In this document: positions 1 through 5,088 of the stretch, one piece after another
Numbering within the stretch: position 1 is the stretch's first letter
How the letters are laid out: every line of letters starts with the position of its first letter
Assembly: GCA_903928275.1 (NCBI GenBank)
Contig: CAIYQJ010000144.1
Coordinates: forward strand, 1 to 5,179
DNA: 5,179 bases
Source of the DNA: an uncultured Chloroflexota bacterium
GTDB taxonomy: Bacteria > Chloroflexota > Limnocylindria > Limnocylindrales > CSP1-4
Direction: 5' to 3'
Position numbers and translations under genes: made by a program
The notes under the pieces: model-generated
Told to the model about the DNA's origin: nothing
Databases searched by the model: none
Seen by the model: the letters and a program-made list of their open reading frames with translations, nothing else

Positions 1-27
1 CTCCCGCCCACGAAAGGAACCCATCCC

Positions 28-57
28 GTGTCGATCATCGCTGCGCACCGACCGTGA
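28..57 (+). CDS. Possible 9-codon leader ORF, or tail of an upstream gene
   Basis: A GTG at 28 is preceded by a good Shine-Dalgarno-like AAAGGA (13-18) with 9 nt spacing. It opens a 9-residue frame (VSIIAAHRP) whose TGA (55-57) overlaps the GTG start of the next gene in a GTGA tetramer. The same frame is open back to base 1, so this could instead be the C-terminus of a gene that begins outside the window. The codons upstream of 28 are not strongly G/C-ending, which mildly favours a short coupled leader. The peptide has no run of one amino acid to suggest classical attenuation. Expression is inferred only from the ribosome-binding-site-like motif and the overlap. Confidence 0.3.
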   Translation: MSIIAAHRP

Positions 58-602
58 GCGCCGGACCCGCCTCCGGGCCGGCCTCCGGGCTCGCGTCCGA
101 CGCGTCGACCGAGCGGCTCCTCCGCCGCGGGCTCGTCGCCCTCGCGGTGATCGGAACCGTCGGCGTGGCCGTGGAGCTCGTCCTCCTGCGCCACTGGAAG
201 GGTGCCGGGCAGGTGGCCGGCTGGGCCGGCGTCGTGGGCCTCGCGGCCGCCCTGTTCGCGGTGCGCGCGATCCGGTCGCCGCGCGCCGTCGCGGCCGTCC
301 GCGCGCTCGCGGGCATCGCCCTCCTCGTCGGCCTCGTCGGCATGGCGCTGCACGTCCACGCGAACTACGAGTGGGGGCCCGGCGACTCCGTCTACGGCGC
401 GACGTGGGCGACGACGGCGCTGCCGGTCCGCCTGTTCCTCGCGGCCACGGACACGATCGGGAAGGCGCCCGCGGTCGCACCGGGCGCCATCTCGTTCGTC
501 GCGCTCACGCTCCTCCTCGCGACGTTCCGCCTGCCCGCGCGGGCGGCGACCACGCCGGACCCGGCGACCCAGACGTCACCCGAGGCCACCGACCGGTCCT
601 AG
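54..602 (+). CDS. Hypothetical four-helix integral membrane protein
   Basis: A 182-residue protein that I do not recognise as a named family. After a small-residue N-terminus containing a GPASGPASG repeat (about 1-20) come four likely membrane helices, at about 26-45, 52-70, 80-101 and 140-159. The end of helix 3 carries a polar motif, H100-V-H102-A-N104-Y-E106-W107, which could line a membrane-interface site; its role is unknown. The C-terminal 20 residues are Thr/Pro-rich and probably disordered. The start is the GTG at 54, the only in-frame ATG/GTG/TTG between the window edge and the first helix. It has no clear ribosome-binding site of its own and overlaps a preceding TGA as GTGA, which suggests translational coupling. 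The gene converges on pyrD and shares its stop tetramer, so it does not belong to the pyr operon. Confidence 0.75.
   Translation: MSAGPASGPASGLASDASTERLLRRGLVALAVIGTVGVAVELVLLRHWKGAGQVAGWAGVVGLAAALFAVRAIRSPRAVAAVRALAGIALLVGLVGMALHVHANYEWGPGDSVYGATWATTALPVRLFLAATDTIGKAPAVAPGAISFVALTLLLATFRLPARAATTPDPATQTSPEATDRS
599..602. other. Shared palindromic stop tetramer of convergent genes
   Basis: The tetramer CTAG supplies TAG on the plus strand (600-602) for the membrane protein and TAG on the minus strand (601-599) for pyrD. The two genes therefore overlap by four bases. No space is left for an intrinsic terminator between them, so transcription of either gene must end inside the other or by another mechanism. 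Confidence 0.85.
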
Positions 603-1834
603 GGTCGGTACTCGGCGCCCTTCGACACCGGCGGCCCCGGCCGCTGCGGCAGCGCGGTCCCCACGAGCGCGCCGTACGCCGCAAGCCCCCGCGACGCGCA
701 CTCCGCGCGCAGATCGTCGACGAGGCGGATCGGGAGCGTGGGGTCGGCGAAGATCGCCGTGCCCACCTGGACGGCGACCGCCCCGGCCGCGAGGTAGTCG
801 AGGACGTCGTCGAGGCACGTGATCCCGCCGATCGCGACGATCGGGATGTCGACGACCTGCGCCACCTCGTACACGATCCGGAGAGCGACGGGCTTGATCG
901 CCGGGCCGGAGAGTCCGCCGTACGTGTTCCCGAGGAACGGGCCGGTCCGGTCGGCACGGAGCGCCATCCCCGACAGCGTGTTGATGGCCGAGAGCGCGTC
1001 CGCGCCCGCGTCGGCGACCGCCTGCGCGATCGGTCGGACATCGGCCACGTTGGGGCTGAGCTTCACGATGAGCGGCAGGTCCGTCGCGGCGCGCACGGCG
1101 CGCGTCACCGCGGCGGCCGCGTCGCGGTCGATCGCGAACTGGAGGCCGCCCTTCCCCACGTTCGGACAGCTGATGTTCAGCTCGACGCCCGCGACACCGG
1201 GGACGGATTCCAGCCTCCGGACGACGGCGACGTAGTCGTCGATCGATTCGCCGGCCACGTTCACGATGACGGGCACGCGCCATCCGGCCCACAGCCCGGC
1301 GTAGCGCTCGATGACCGCGTCGACGCCTGGGTTCTGGAGGCCGATCGAGTTGAGCATCCCGGCGGGCGTCTCGGTCACGCGCGGCGGTCGATTCCCCTGC
1401 CGCGGGCGGAGCGTGGTCCCCTTGCAGCAGATGGCGCCGAGGCGCTCCACGTCCACGACCTCGCCGTACTCCACGCCGTATCCGAACGTGCCCGAGGCGA
1501 CCATCACCGGGTTCTCGAGGACGAGGCCCCTCCCGAGGTCCACGGAGAGGTCGACCATGCCGGCATCGATCCCCGCGCGCGACGCCCGCAGGCCGTCCGG
1601 GCTCGCACTCCCGGCGACGTCCCCGATCCCGAGCGCGGCGATCGGGTCCATGCCCCTCGCCGGATCGGCGCCCACCTCACCGGGGCGCGTCGTGGTCGGA
1701 CGCTTGCCGCTCGTCGTCGCCGAGGACACCGAGGACGGCCCCACCCACGCGGGCTTGATCTTCCGGACCGTCGGCGTCCGCTTCGGCGTCGGCACGCCGG
1801 CGCTCGTCGTCATGACGCGCTTCTTCGCCTTCAC
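599..1834 (-). CDS. pyrD: Dihydroorotate dehydrogenase, class 1B catalytic subunit, with N-terminal extension
   Basis: FMN-containing cytosolic catalytic subunit that oxidises dihydroorotate to orotate in pyrimidine synthesis and passes electrons to PyrK. The enzyme core starts at the Met encoded at 1558 and is 319 residues, close to the family length of about 300-310. Core landmarks are the N-terminal NPVMVASGTFGYG; K46 in CCKGTT; NSIGLQNPG (70-78); ELNISCPN with Cys131, where class 1B enzymes carry the catalytic cysteine (class 2 uses Ser); K166 in VKLSPN; and the phosphate-binding IGGI (243-246) and VQVGTA (263-268). I chose the GTG at 1834 because it overlaps the pyrK stop as GTGA and the 92 codons before the core are about 95% G/C-ending in this frame. 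This gives 411 residues with a basic, Thr/Pro/Ser-rich, probably disordered extension. Alternative starts are ATG 1813, 1651 and 1558; the last is the homology-based choice. Family assignment is near certain, the start is not. Confidence 0.93.
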   Translation of the reverse strand: MKAKKRVMTTSAGVPTPKRTPTVRKIKPAWVGPSSVSSATTSGKRPTTTRPGEVGADPARGMDPIAALGIGDVAGSASPDGLRASRAGIDAGMVDLSVDLGRGLVLENPVMVASGTFGYGVEYGEVVDVERLGAICCKGTTLRPRQGNRPPRVTETPAGMLNSIGLQNPGVDAVIERYAGLWAGWRVPVIVNVAGESIDDYVAVVRRLESVPGVAGVELNISCPNVGKGGLQFAIDRDAAAAVTRAVRAATDLPLIVKLSPNVADVRPIAQAVADAGADALSAINTLSGMALRADRTGPFLGNTYGGLSGPAIKPVALRIVYEVAQVVDIPIVAIGGITCLDDVLDYLAAGAVAVQVGTAIFADPTLPIRLVDDLRAECASRGLAAYGALVGTALPQRPGPPVSKGAEYRP

Positions 1835-2709
1835 CGCTTGTGGGCCCCCGCGCCGACCGCGGCCTCCCAGTCGATCTCGTTCGCCGCGAAGACGGGGCCC
1901 TCGCGGCAGACGCGCTGCGGCCCCTCCACGCCCCAGACGACGCAGCCGAGGCACGCGCCCACGGCGCACCCCATGTTCTGCTCCATCGCGACCTGCAGGT
2001 ACGCCTTCCGTCGCGCCTGCGCGCTTCCGATCGGGATCGGCCTCCCCGCCCCGCGCTTCCGGCCGAGCGTCGCGACGCCGAGTCGCTTCGTCCGGCCCGC
2101 CGCGAGCGCAGCGAGAGTCCCGAGCATCGGCAGTGGCCCGCACGCGAACGCCTGGTCCGACCATGCCTCGTAGTCGAGGACGAGGTCGGTGACGAGCCCG
2201 TGATGGCCCACCGATCCATCGTCGGTCGCGACGACGTACTCGAGCTCGTCCGGCAGGAAGCTCGAGGGATAGACCTCCGACGCGTCACGCGCCCCGAAGA
2301 GGAGGACGACCTGGCGGCCGTCGCGGATCGCCTCGTCGACGAGGAGACGGACATCCGCGATCCCCAGGCCGCCCGCGACGAGCAGCAGGTGGCGGCTGCG
2401 CGGGTCGACCTGGAACCCCTGGCCGAGCGGCCCGAGCATGTCGAGGCGATCGCCGGCCCGGAGGTGCGTGAGCCACGCGGTCCCCCTGCCGACCTCGCGG
2501 AAGTGGATCGACACGATCCCGGTCGCCGCGTCGGCGGTGTTGACGGTGAACGGCCGGCGGAGGACGAGCCCCGACCAGTCGCCGGTGCGGACGTGGACGA
2601 ACTGGCCGGCACGCACGGAGGCCGCGAGCGCCGGGGCGTGGTACCACTGGATCCACTGGCCCGGCAGGATCCGACGGGACTCGACGAGCTCCGCGTCGAT
2701 CAGCCGCAT
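1831..2709 (-). CDS. pyrK: Dihydroorotate dehydrogenase electron-transfer subunit (FAD/[2Fe-2S])
   Basis: A 292-residue flavoprotein of the ferredoxin-NADP reductase superfamily. It couples PyrD to NAD+ through FAD and one [2Fe-2S] cluster, expected as a PyrD2-PyrK2 complex. In order: an N-terminal FAD barrel with RRPFTV (51-56); GPLGQGF (93-99); the nucleotide-binding LVAGGLG (110-116); CGP (190-192); and the cluster ligands C248, C253, C256 and C268 in a C-x4-C-x2-C-x11-C arrangement typical of PyrK. Between CGP and the cluster lies an Arg/Lys/Gly-rich stretch (about 204-234) that makes this segment some 20-25 residues longer than I expect for PyrK. The start is ATG 2709, which fits the family N-terminus but lacks an obvious ribosome-binding site. 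It lies 73 bp after the acidic repeat gene, and its TGA overlaps a GTG in the pyrD frame, indicating coupled expression of the two subunits. Confidence 0.95.
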   Translation of the reverse strand: MRLIDAELVESRRILPGQWIQWYHAPALAASVRAGQFVHVRTGDWSGLVLRRPFTVNTADAATGIVSIHFREVGRGTAWLTHLRAGDRLDMLGPLGQGFQVDPRSRHLLLVAGGLGIADVRLLVDEAIRDGRQVVLLFGARDASEVYPSSFLPDELEYVVATDDGSVGHHGLVTDLVLDYEAWSDQAFACGPLPMLGTLAALAAGRTKRLGVATLGRKRGAGRPIPIGSAQARRKAYLQVAMEQNMGCAVGACLGCVVWGVEGPQRVCREGPVFAANEIDWEAAVGAGAHKR

Positions 2710-2782
2710 GGTGGCGCGTGGCGGCCGTGCGGCTGGCGGACGCGCGGCGGGCAGCGGGGGTGACCCGGGCAGCGCCGATCGC

Positions 2783-3664
2783 CTACCTGTCCCCGGCCTC
2801 CTCCGCGGCTGCCTCCTCGGCAGCCACCGCCGCGTCCTCGCCCGCATCGATCCCCGGGTGGCCCTCCGCGAGCGAATCCGCGAGGTCGCTGAAGACATCC
2901 GTCGGGTCGTAGAACTCGACGAGCTCCTCGGGAGTCGAGAGCGTCTTCCATTCGCCGCTGCCGCCCTCGGGGACGACCTCGGCGCGGAACGAGCCGCCGG
3001 CCGTGAGCACGAGCCGCTCGTCGTCGTCGTCGACGATCATGAGGTCGCCCGTCTTCGCGGTGAGCGGCGCCGCGGCGTCCTCGAACCGGGCGAGCAGCGA
3101 GGCTTCCGTGCGCTGGCTCCGCTCGAGGAAGTCGACCGCGAGGTCGTACAGGCCACCGGCCGCCTCGTTCTCCGTCTCGGCGCCGTCGGGATGGGTCGCG
3201 GCCCACTCGTCCGCGGCCTCGGCGTACCCGCGCGATTCATCGTCGAGGTCGATCGTGTCCGTGATCGACACGTTCGCGGCCTCGAGGACATCCTCCGCCC
3301 CCGTCGGCTCCGGGGCCAGGCCGCCAGCCTCGCGCGCAGCCTCGGCGAACCACTGGTAGAGGTCGGACGGGTTGTAGAGCTCGACGAGCTCGCCCGCGGT
3401 CTCGATGACCTCCGTCTCGGAGATCCACTCGCCGGTCTTCTCGTCCTGGTACCGGCTCCGGCTCCGGAAGGTGCAGTCCGGCGCGATCGAGAGGTAATCC
3501 GGGTCCTCGTCGATGAGGACGAGGCCGCCGACCTCCGCGATCCGCTTGCGGTTCGCGTCGAGGAACCGGTGGAGCTGCTCCGTCGCCTGGGTGAGGAAGT
3601 CGCCCCGCTCGAGGGCGGCGTCCTGTGCGATCCCTCCGAGGAGGTCGTTCCGCGTGGCGTCCAT
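2783..3664 (-). CDS. Acidic protein with two diverged copies of an unrecognised domain
   Basis: A 293-residue, strongly acidic, probably cytosolic protein with no signal peptide or membrane helix. I do not recognise the family. It consists of two similar halves. Unit 1 (about 17-112) and unit 2 (about 170-268) each have a predicted helix, a beta-rich segment beginning G-x-[LV]-x-[IV]-D-[ED]-D, a GEW tripeptide (78-80; 237-239), then a near-identical helix-turn, ELVE-[LF]-Y-[ND]-P-[ST]-D-[LV] (92-102; 247-257), and a closing helix. A linker (113-169) joins them, and the C-terminal 20 residues are an Ala/Glu tail. The start is ATG 3664, with an excellent GAGGAGG six bases upstream. The gene follows the barrel-like gene by 11 bp, so the two are almost surely co-transcribed; pyrK is 73 bp downstream. 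The product has a single cysteine (C64) and no catalytic motif I can name. A binding or scaffold role is possible but unsupported. Confidence 0.85.
   Translation of the reverse strand: MDATRNDLLGGIAQDAALERGDFLTQATEQLHRFLDANRKRIAEVGGLVLIDEDPDYLSIAPDCTFRSRSRYQDEKTGEWISETEVIETAGELVELYNPSDLYQWFAEAAREAGGLAPEPTGAEDVLEAANVSITDTIDLDDESRGYAEAADEWAATHPDGAETENEAAGGLYDLAVDFLERSQRTEASLLARFEDAAAPLTAKTGDLMIVDDDDERLVLTAGGSFRAEVVPEGGSGEWKTLSTPEELVEFYDPTDVFSDLADSLAEGHPGIDAGEDAAVAAEEAAAEEAGDR
2861..3058 (-). repeat. Unit 2 of the protein-level tandem duplication
   Basis: Encodes about residues 203-268 of the acidic protein, the second copy of the domain. Conserved positions shared with unit 1 include G206, D212, the GEW at 237-239, and E247-L-V-E-x-Y252-x-P254-x-D256. 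Confidence 0.7.
3329..3526 (-). repeat. Unit 1 of the protein-level tandem duplication
   Basis: Encodes residues 47-112 of the acidic protein. It aligns with unit 2 through the Asp-rich beta segment (IDEDPD versus VDDDDE), GEW, ELVE-x-YxPxD and a final amphipathic helix. There are 16 residues between GEW and the conserved Tyr, against 12 in unit 2. The similarity is visible in the protein and is not an exact DNA repeat, so the duplication is old. Confidence 0.7.
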
Positions 3665-3670
3665 GGCTCG

Positions 3671-3677
3671 CCTCCTC
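3671..3677 (-). promoter_or_regulatory. Strong Shine-Dalgarno of the acidic repeat gene
   Basis: GAGGAGG on the minus strand, six bases before ATG 3664. It overlaps the TGA (3678-3676) of the preceding gene, so a terminating ribosome would lie over the next initiation site. It fixes the start and supports coupled translation of the two genes. Confidence 0.8.
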
Positions 3678-4002
3678 AGGGGATGAACTTGAGATCGGTG
3701 CCCATCCGCCAGCGCAGGAACATCGAGTGATGGCGCTGGAAGATCCACTCGCCGGCGCGGTGCCCGAGGGCCCGCATGCTCTCGTCCGCCTCGAGCCGGT
3801 CGAGCGTCCCGTAGTCCGGGAGGTCGAACATGATGACATTGTCGAAGTCCCAGCCGTGGGCGACGTTGAACCAGCCGATGAACCTGATTCCGTACTTCTC
3901 CTCGTAGTCCTTCACCTGGCGCGGAAAGAGTACCTGCATGAAGAACTTGAAGAAGGGATCGCGGCCTCGACGGACCGAGAAGTAGGTCGCCATGACGGGC
4001 AC
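3676..4002 (-). CDS. Small protein resembling a dimeric alpha/beta-barrel (EthD/NIPSNAP-like) domain
   Basis: A 108-residue soluble protein without signal peptide or membrane helix. Its pattern resembles one ferredoxin-like unit of the dimeric alpha/beta barrel superfamily: a first strand (MATYFSVRRG, 4-13), a long helix with F-F-K-F-F and P-R-Q-V-K-D-Y-E-E (18-37), a strand pair around GWFNVAHGWDFDNVIMFDLPD (43-63, described here only by its ends), a helix (64-80), and an aromatic, basic C-terminal stretch with HH (91-92). H49, W51 and D52 in the loop are striking and may line a pocket. The fold call rests on pattern and length only; substrate and reaction are unknown. The start is GTG 4002, supported by AGGAG at 4017-4013. 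ATG 3993 would give MATYF, which looks like a natural N-terminus, but leaves a 19-nt gap to that site. It is first in the minus-strand gene string. Confidence 0.8.
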   Translation of the reverse strand: MPVMATYFSVRRGRDPFFKFFMQVLFPRQVKDYEEKYGIRFIGWFNVAHGWDFDNVIMFDLPDYGTLDRLEADESMRALGHRAGEWIFQRHHSMFLRWRMGTDLKFIP

Positions 4003-4012
4003 GGGCTGCGGG

Positions 4013-4017
4013 CTCCT
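4013..4017 (-). promoter_or_regulatory. Shine-Dalgarno favouring the GTG start of the barrel-like gene
   Basis: AGGAG on the minus strand, 10 nt before GTG 4002 and 19 nt before ATG 3993. The spacing favours the GTG, although 10 nt is at the long end. Confidence 0.5.
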
Positions 4018-4048
4018 GCACGGGGTCTGGCTGTCTGGGTGAGTGCCC

Positions 4049-4077
4049 CCGGACGGCCCCGAAGCGAGGCCGTCCGG
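4049..4077. promoter_or_regulatory. Perfect 10-bp inverted repeat, hairpin or operator
   Basis: CCGGACGGCC (4049-4058) and GGCCGTCCGG (4068-4077) are perfect reverse complements around a 9-nt loop. No T-run follows on either strand, so it is not a canonical intrinsic terminator. It lies 46 bp upstream of the barrel-like gene start, next to the AT-rich island 4081-4088. That position suits a 5'-leader hairpin or a dimeric regulator site for the minus-strand genes. The symmetry is certain; the function is inferred. Confidence 0.5.
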
Positions 4078-4194
4078 CGGCTATTGTCGCACGCCGCCGC
4101 CGGCCTCCGGGAGGTTCGGGCTCGCGGCGTCGGAGAATGCGGGCGATACGCCGAACACGGGACACGCGCGCCGTCCCGCGTGCGGCGACGACTT

Positions 4195-4238
4195 CGAAGC
4201 ATGACCGTCTGGGCCGCAGCTCCCGGTCGTATGCTTCG
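4195..4238. other. Long imperfect inverted repeat (8 + 5 bp stem)
   Basis: CGAAGCAT (4195-4202) pairs with ATGCTTCG (4231-4238), and GACCG (4203-4207) pairs with CGGTC (4224-4228). A 2-nt bulge (4229-4230) and a 16-nt loop complete the structure. It is central in the divergent intergenic region. It could be part of a structured leader of the J-protein transcript, a small RNA, or a regulator binding site; no T-run follows. Function unknown. Confidence 0.45.
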
Positions 4239-4408
4239 CGCATCTGCCGGGCGGTGGGCGGCGGCCGCCGAGATCGATGAAGGGACGCACGACACGTACC
4301 ACGACCCGCTCCAGCGCATACCGGCGCCCCCGGCCCGGGGCCGGGCCGCGGCGACCCGCCCGACCGTGGGCGATCCCGGCCCGTCTGTGGACGAGGGCTG
4401 ACCGAACG

Positions 4409-5026
4409 ATGTCCCCCTCCCGGGGCCAGCCCGACGGTCGCGACTACTACAAGACCCTCCAGGTCGACCCGGAGGCCGACCCCGACGTGATCGGCGCGGC
4501 CTACCGGAAGCTCGCGCAGCGCTACCACCCCGATGTCTCCGGGGACCCGACCGCTCGCGCCCGGATGGCGGCGATCAACGCGGCGTGGGAGATCCTCCGC
4601 GACCCGGCGCGTCGCGCCGCGTACGACCGCGATCGGCGGCTCGGCCTCCGCTGGGATCCGGAAGGAGCGGCCGGCCAGGACGGCGCCAGCTCCTCGCCGC
4701 CGGCGACGCACCGCTCCGCGGCCGGCCGCGCCGGCTCGTCGAGGTCGGGCGGCACGTCCTCCAGCGGCCTCTCCTCCACCGGCCAGGGCGAGCGCTGGCG
4801 GTCGGGCTCGGCCGCCGGTACGGGCGAGACGCAGGACGTGTCGGCGGGCCCACCGCCCGGCGTCCCGAGCGGGAGCGTCCTCACGTTCGGGCGGTACCGG
4901 GACTGGTCGCTCGGCGAGGTCGCGCGGCGGGACCCCGGCTACCTCGAGTGGCTGGAGCGCGTGCCGATCGGGCGGCAGTACAGGAGCGAGATCGGCGACC
5001 TGCTCCGGCGGCTGGGCCGGCGGTAA
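4409..5026 (+). CDS. J-domain (DnaJ-like) protein with a separate C-terminal module
   Basis: A 205-residue soluble co-chaperone-like protein. The J domain (about 11-75) starts RDYYKTLQVD and has helix 2 AYRKLAQRYH, the invariant HPD tripeptide (40-42), and a helix 3/4 segment ending in RRAAYDRDR. J domains stimulate ATP hydrolysis by an Hsp70 (DnaK) partner. The Gly/Phe region, zinc centre and client-binding barrels of true DnaJ are absent, so this is a class C J protein and not dnaJ. A Ser/Gly-rich, probably disordered linker (about 86-148) leads to a compact C-terminal module (about 155-205): LTFGRYRDWSLGEVA, then RDPGYLEWLERVPIG and a basic helix. Its F-G-[KR]-Y/LxW pattern recalls small DUF3820-like modules, though I cannot confirm homology. 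The start is ATG 4409 with GAGGG at 4393-4397; in-frame codons back to 4277 look non-coding. It is transcribed divergently from the pyr-linked genes. Confidence 0.9.
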   Translation: MSPSRGQPDGRDYYKTLQVDPEADPDVIGAAYRKLAQRYHPDVSGDPTARARMAAINAAWEILRDPARRAAYDRDRRLGLRWDPEGAAGQDGASSSPPATHRSAAGRAGSSRSGGTSSSGLSSTGQGERWRSGSAAGTGETQDVSAGPPPGVPSGSVLTFGRYRDWSLGEVARRDPGYLEWLERVPIGRQYRSEIGDLLRRLGRR

Positions 5027-5041
5027 GGTCTCGAGCGGCCG

Positions 5042-5057
5042 GCGTCGCGGCCGACGC
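5042..5057. terminator. Weak candidate bidirectional terminator hairpin
   Basis: GCGTCG (5042-5047) and CGACGC (5052-5057) form a 6-bp stem with a CGGC loop, in the 62-bp gap between the convergent J-protein gene and the partial gene at the right edge. Position suits a terminator for both, but there is no T-tract on either side, and short GC stems are common in such DNA. Confidence 0.3.
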
Positions 5058-5088
5058 AGGCCCGCCCCCGCCCGCCGGTCCCTGGGCC

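Larger units (their letters stand above)
4003..4408. other. Divergent intergenic region without a credible gene
   Basis: About 400 bp separate the minus-strand gene string from the plus-strand J-protein gene. The open frames here, such as the minus-strand one at 4081-4302, lack the strong G/C-ending codon bias of the real genes. The region should hold promoters for both directions, but I find no convincing -35/-10 pair. The most AT-rich island is CTATTGTC at 4081-4088, beside a hairpin. Four inverted repeats cluster here: 4049-4077, 4091-4130 (7-bp outer stem ACGCCGC/GCGGCGT with an inner CCTC/GAGG), 4163-4182 (6 bp) and 4195-4238. No tRNA, rRNA or familiar riboswitch pattern is visible. Confidence 0.6.

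Noticed and set aside
371..2173. Long plus-strand open frame antisense to pyrD and pyrK
   Set aside because: It lies over two unmistakable minus-strand enzyme genes and its product is a low-complexity Arg/Asp/Gly-rich string. Long antisense frames are expected in DNA this GC-rich.
2438..3730. Long plus-strand open frame antisense to the acidic repeat gene
   Set aside because: It is antisense to a gene with an ideal ribosome-binding site and an internally repeated protein sequence. Its own product is a mirror-type Arg/Glu/Val-rich translation with no domain pattern.
4111..4125. GAGGTTCGGGCTC as a possible tRNA T-arm
   Set aside because: The loop lacks the required A after TTCG, and no acceptor or anticodon stem can be drawn around it.
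4081..4302. A 73-residue minus-strand frame in the divergent intergenic region
   Set aside because: About 17 of 73 codons end in A or T, unlike the real genes nearby. It has no ribosome-binding site and no recognisable protein pattern.
4277..4408. N-terminal extension of the J-domain protein back to ATG 4277
   Set aside because: The extra 44 codons translate to a Arg/Thr/Pro string without ribosome-binding site, while ATG 4409 has a suitable GAGGG and fits the usual J-domain N-terminus.
3665..4711. Minus-strand frame extending upstream of the acidic repeat gene
   Set aside because: It is open only by lack of stops. It crosses the small upstream gene, the divergent non-coding region and the J-domain gene, and the real start at 3664 has a strong ribosome-binding site.
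5060..5080. C-rich run that could give a G-quadruplex on the minus strand
   Set aside because: Only three G-runs of three or more are present, so a standard four-tract quadruplex is not supported.
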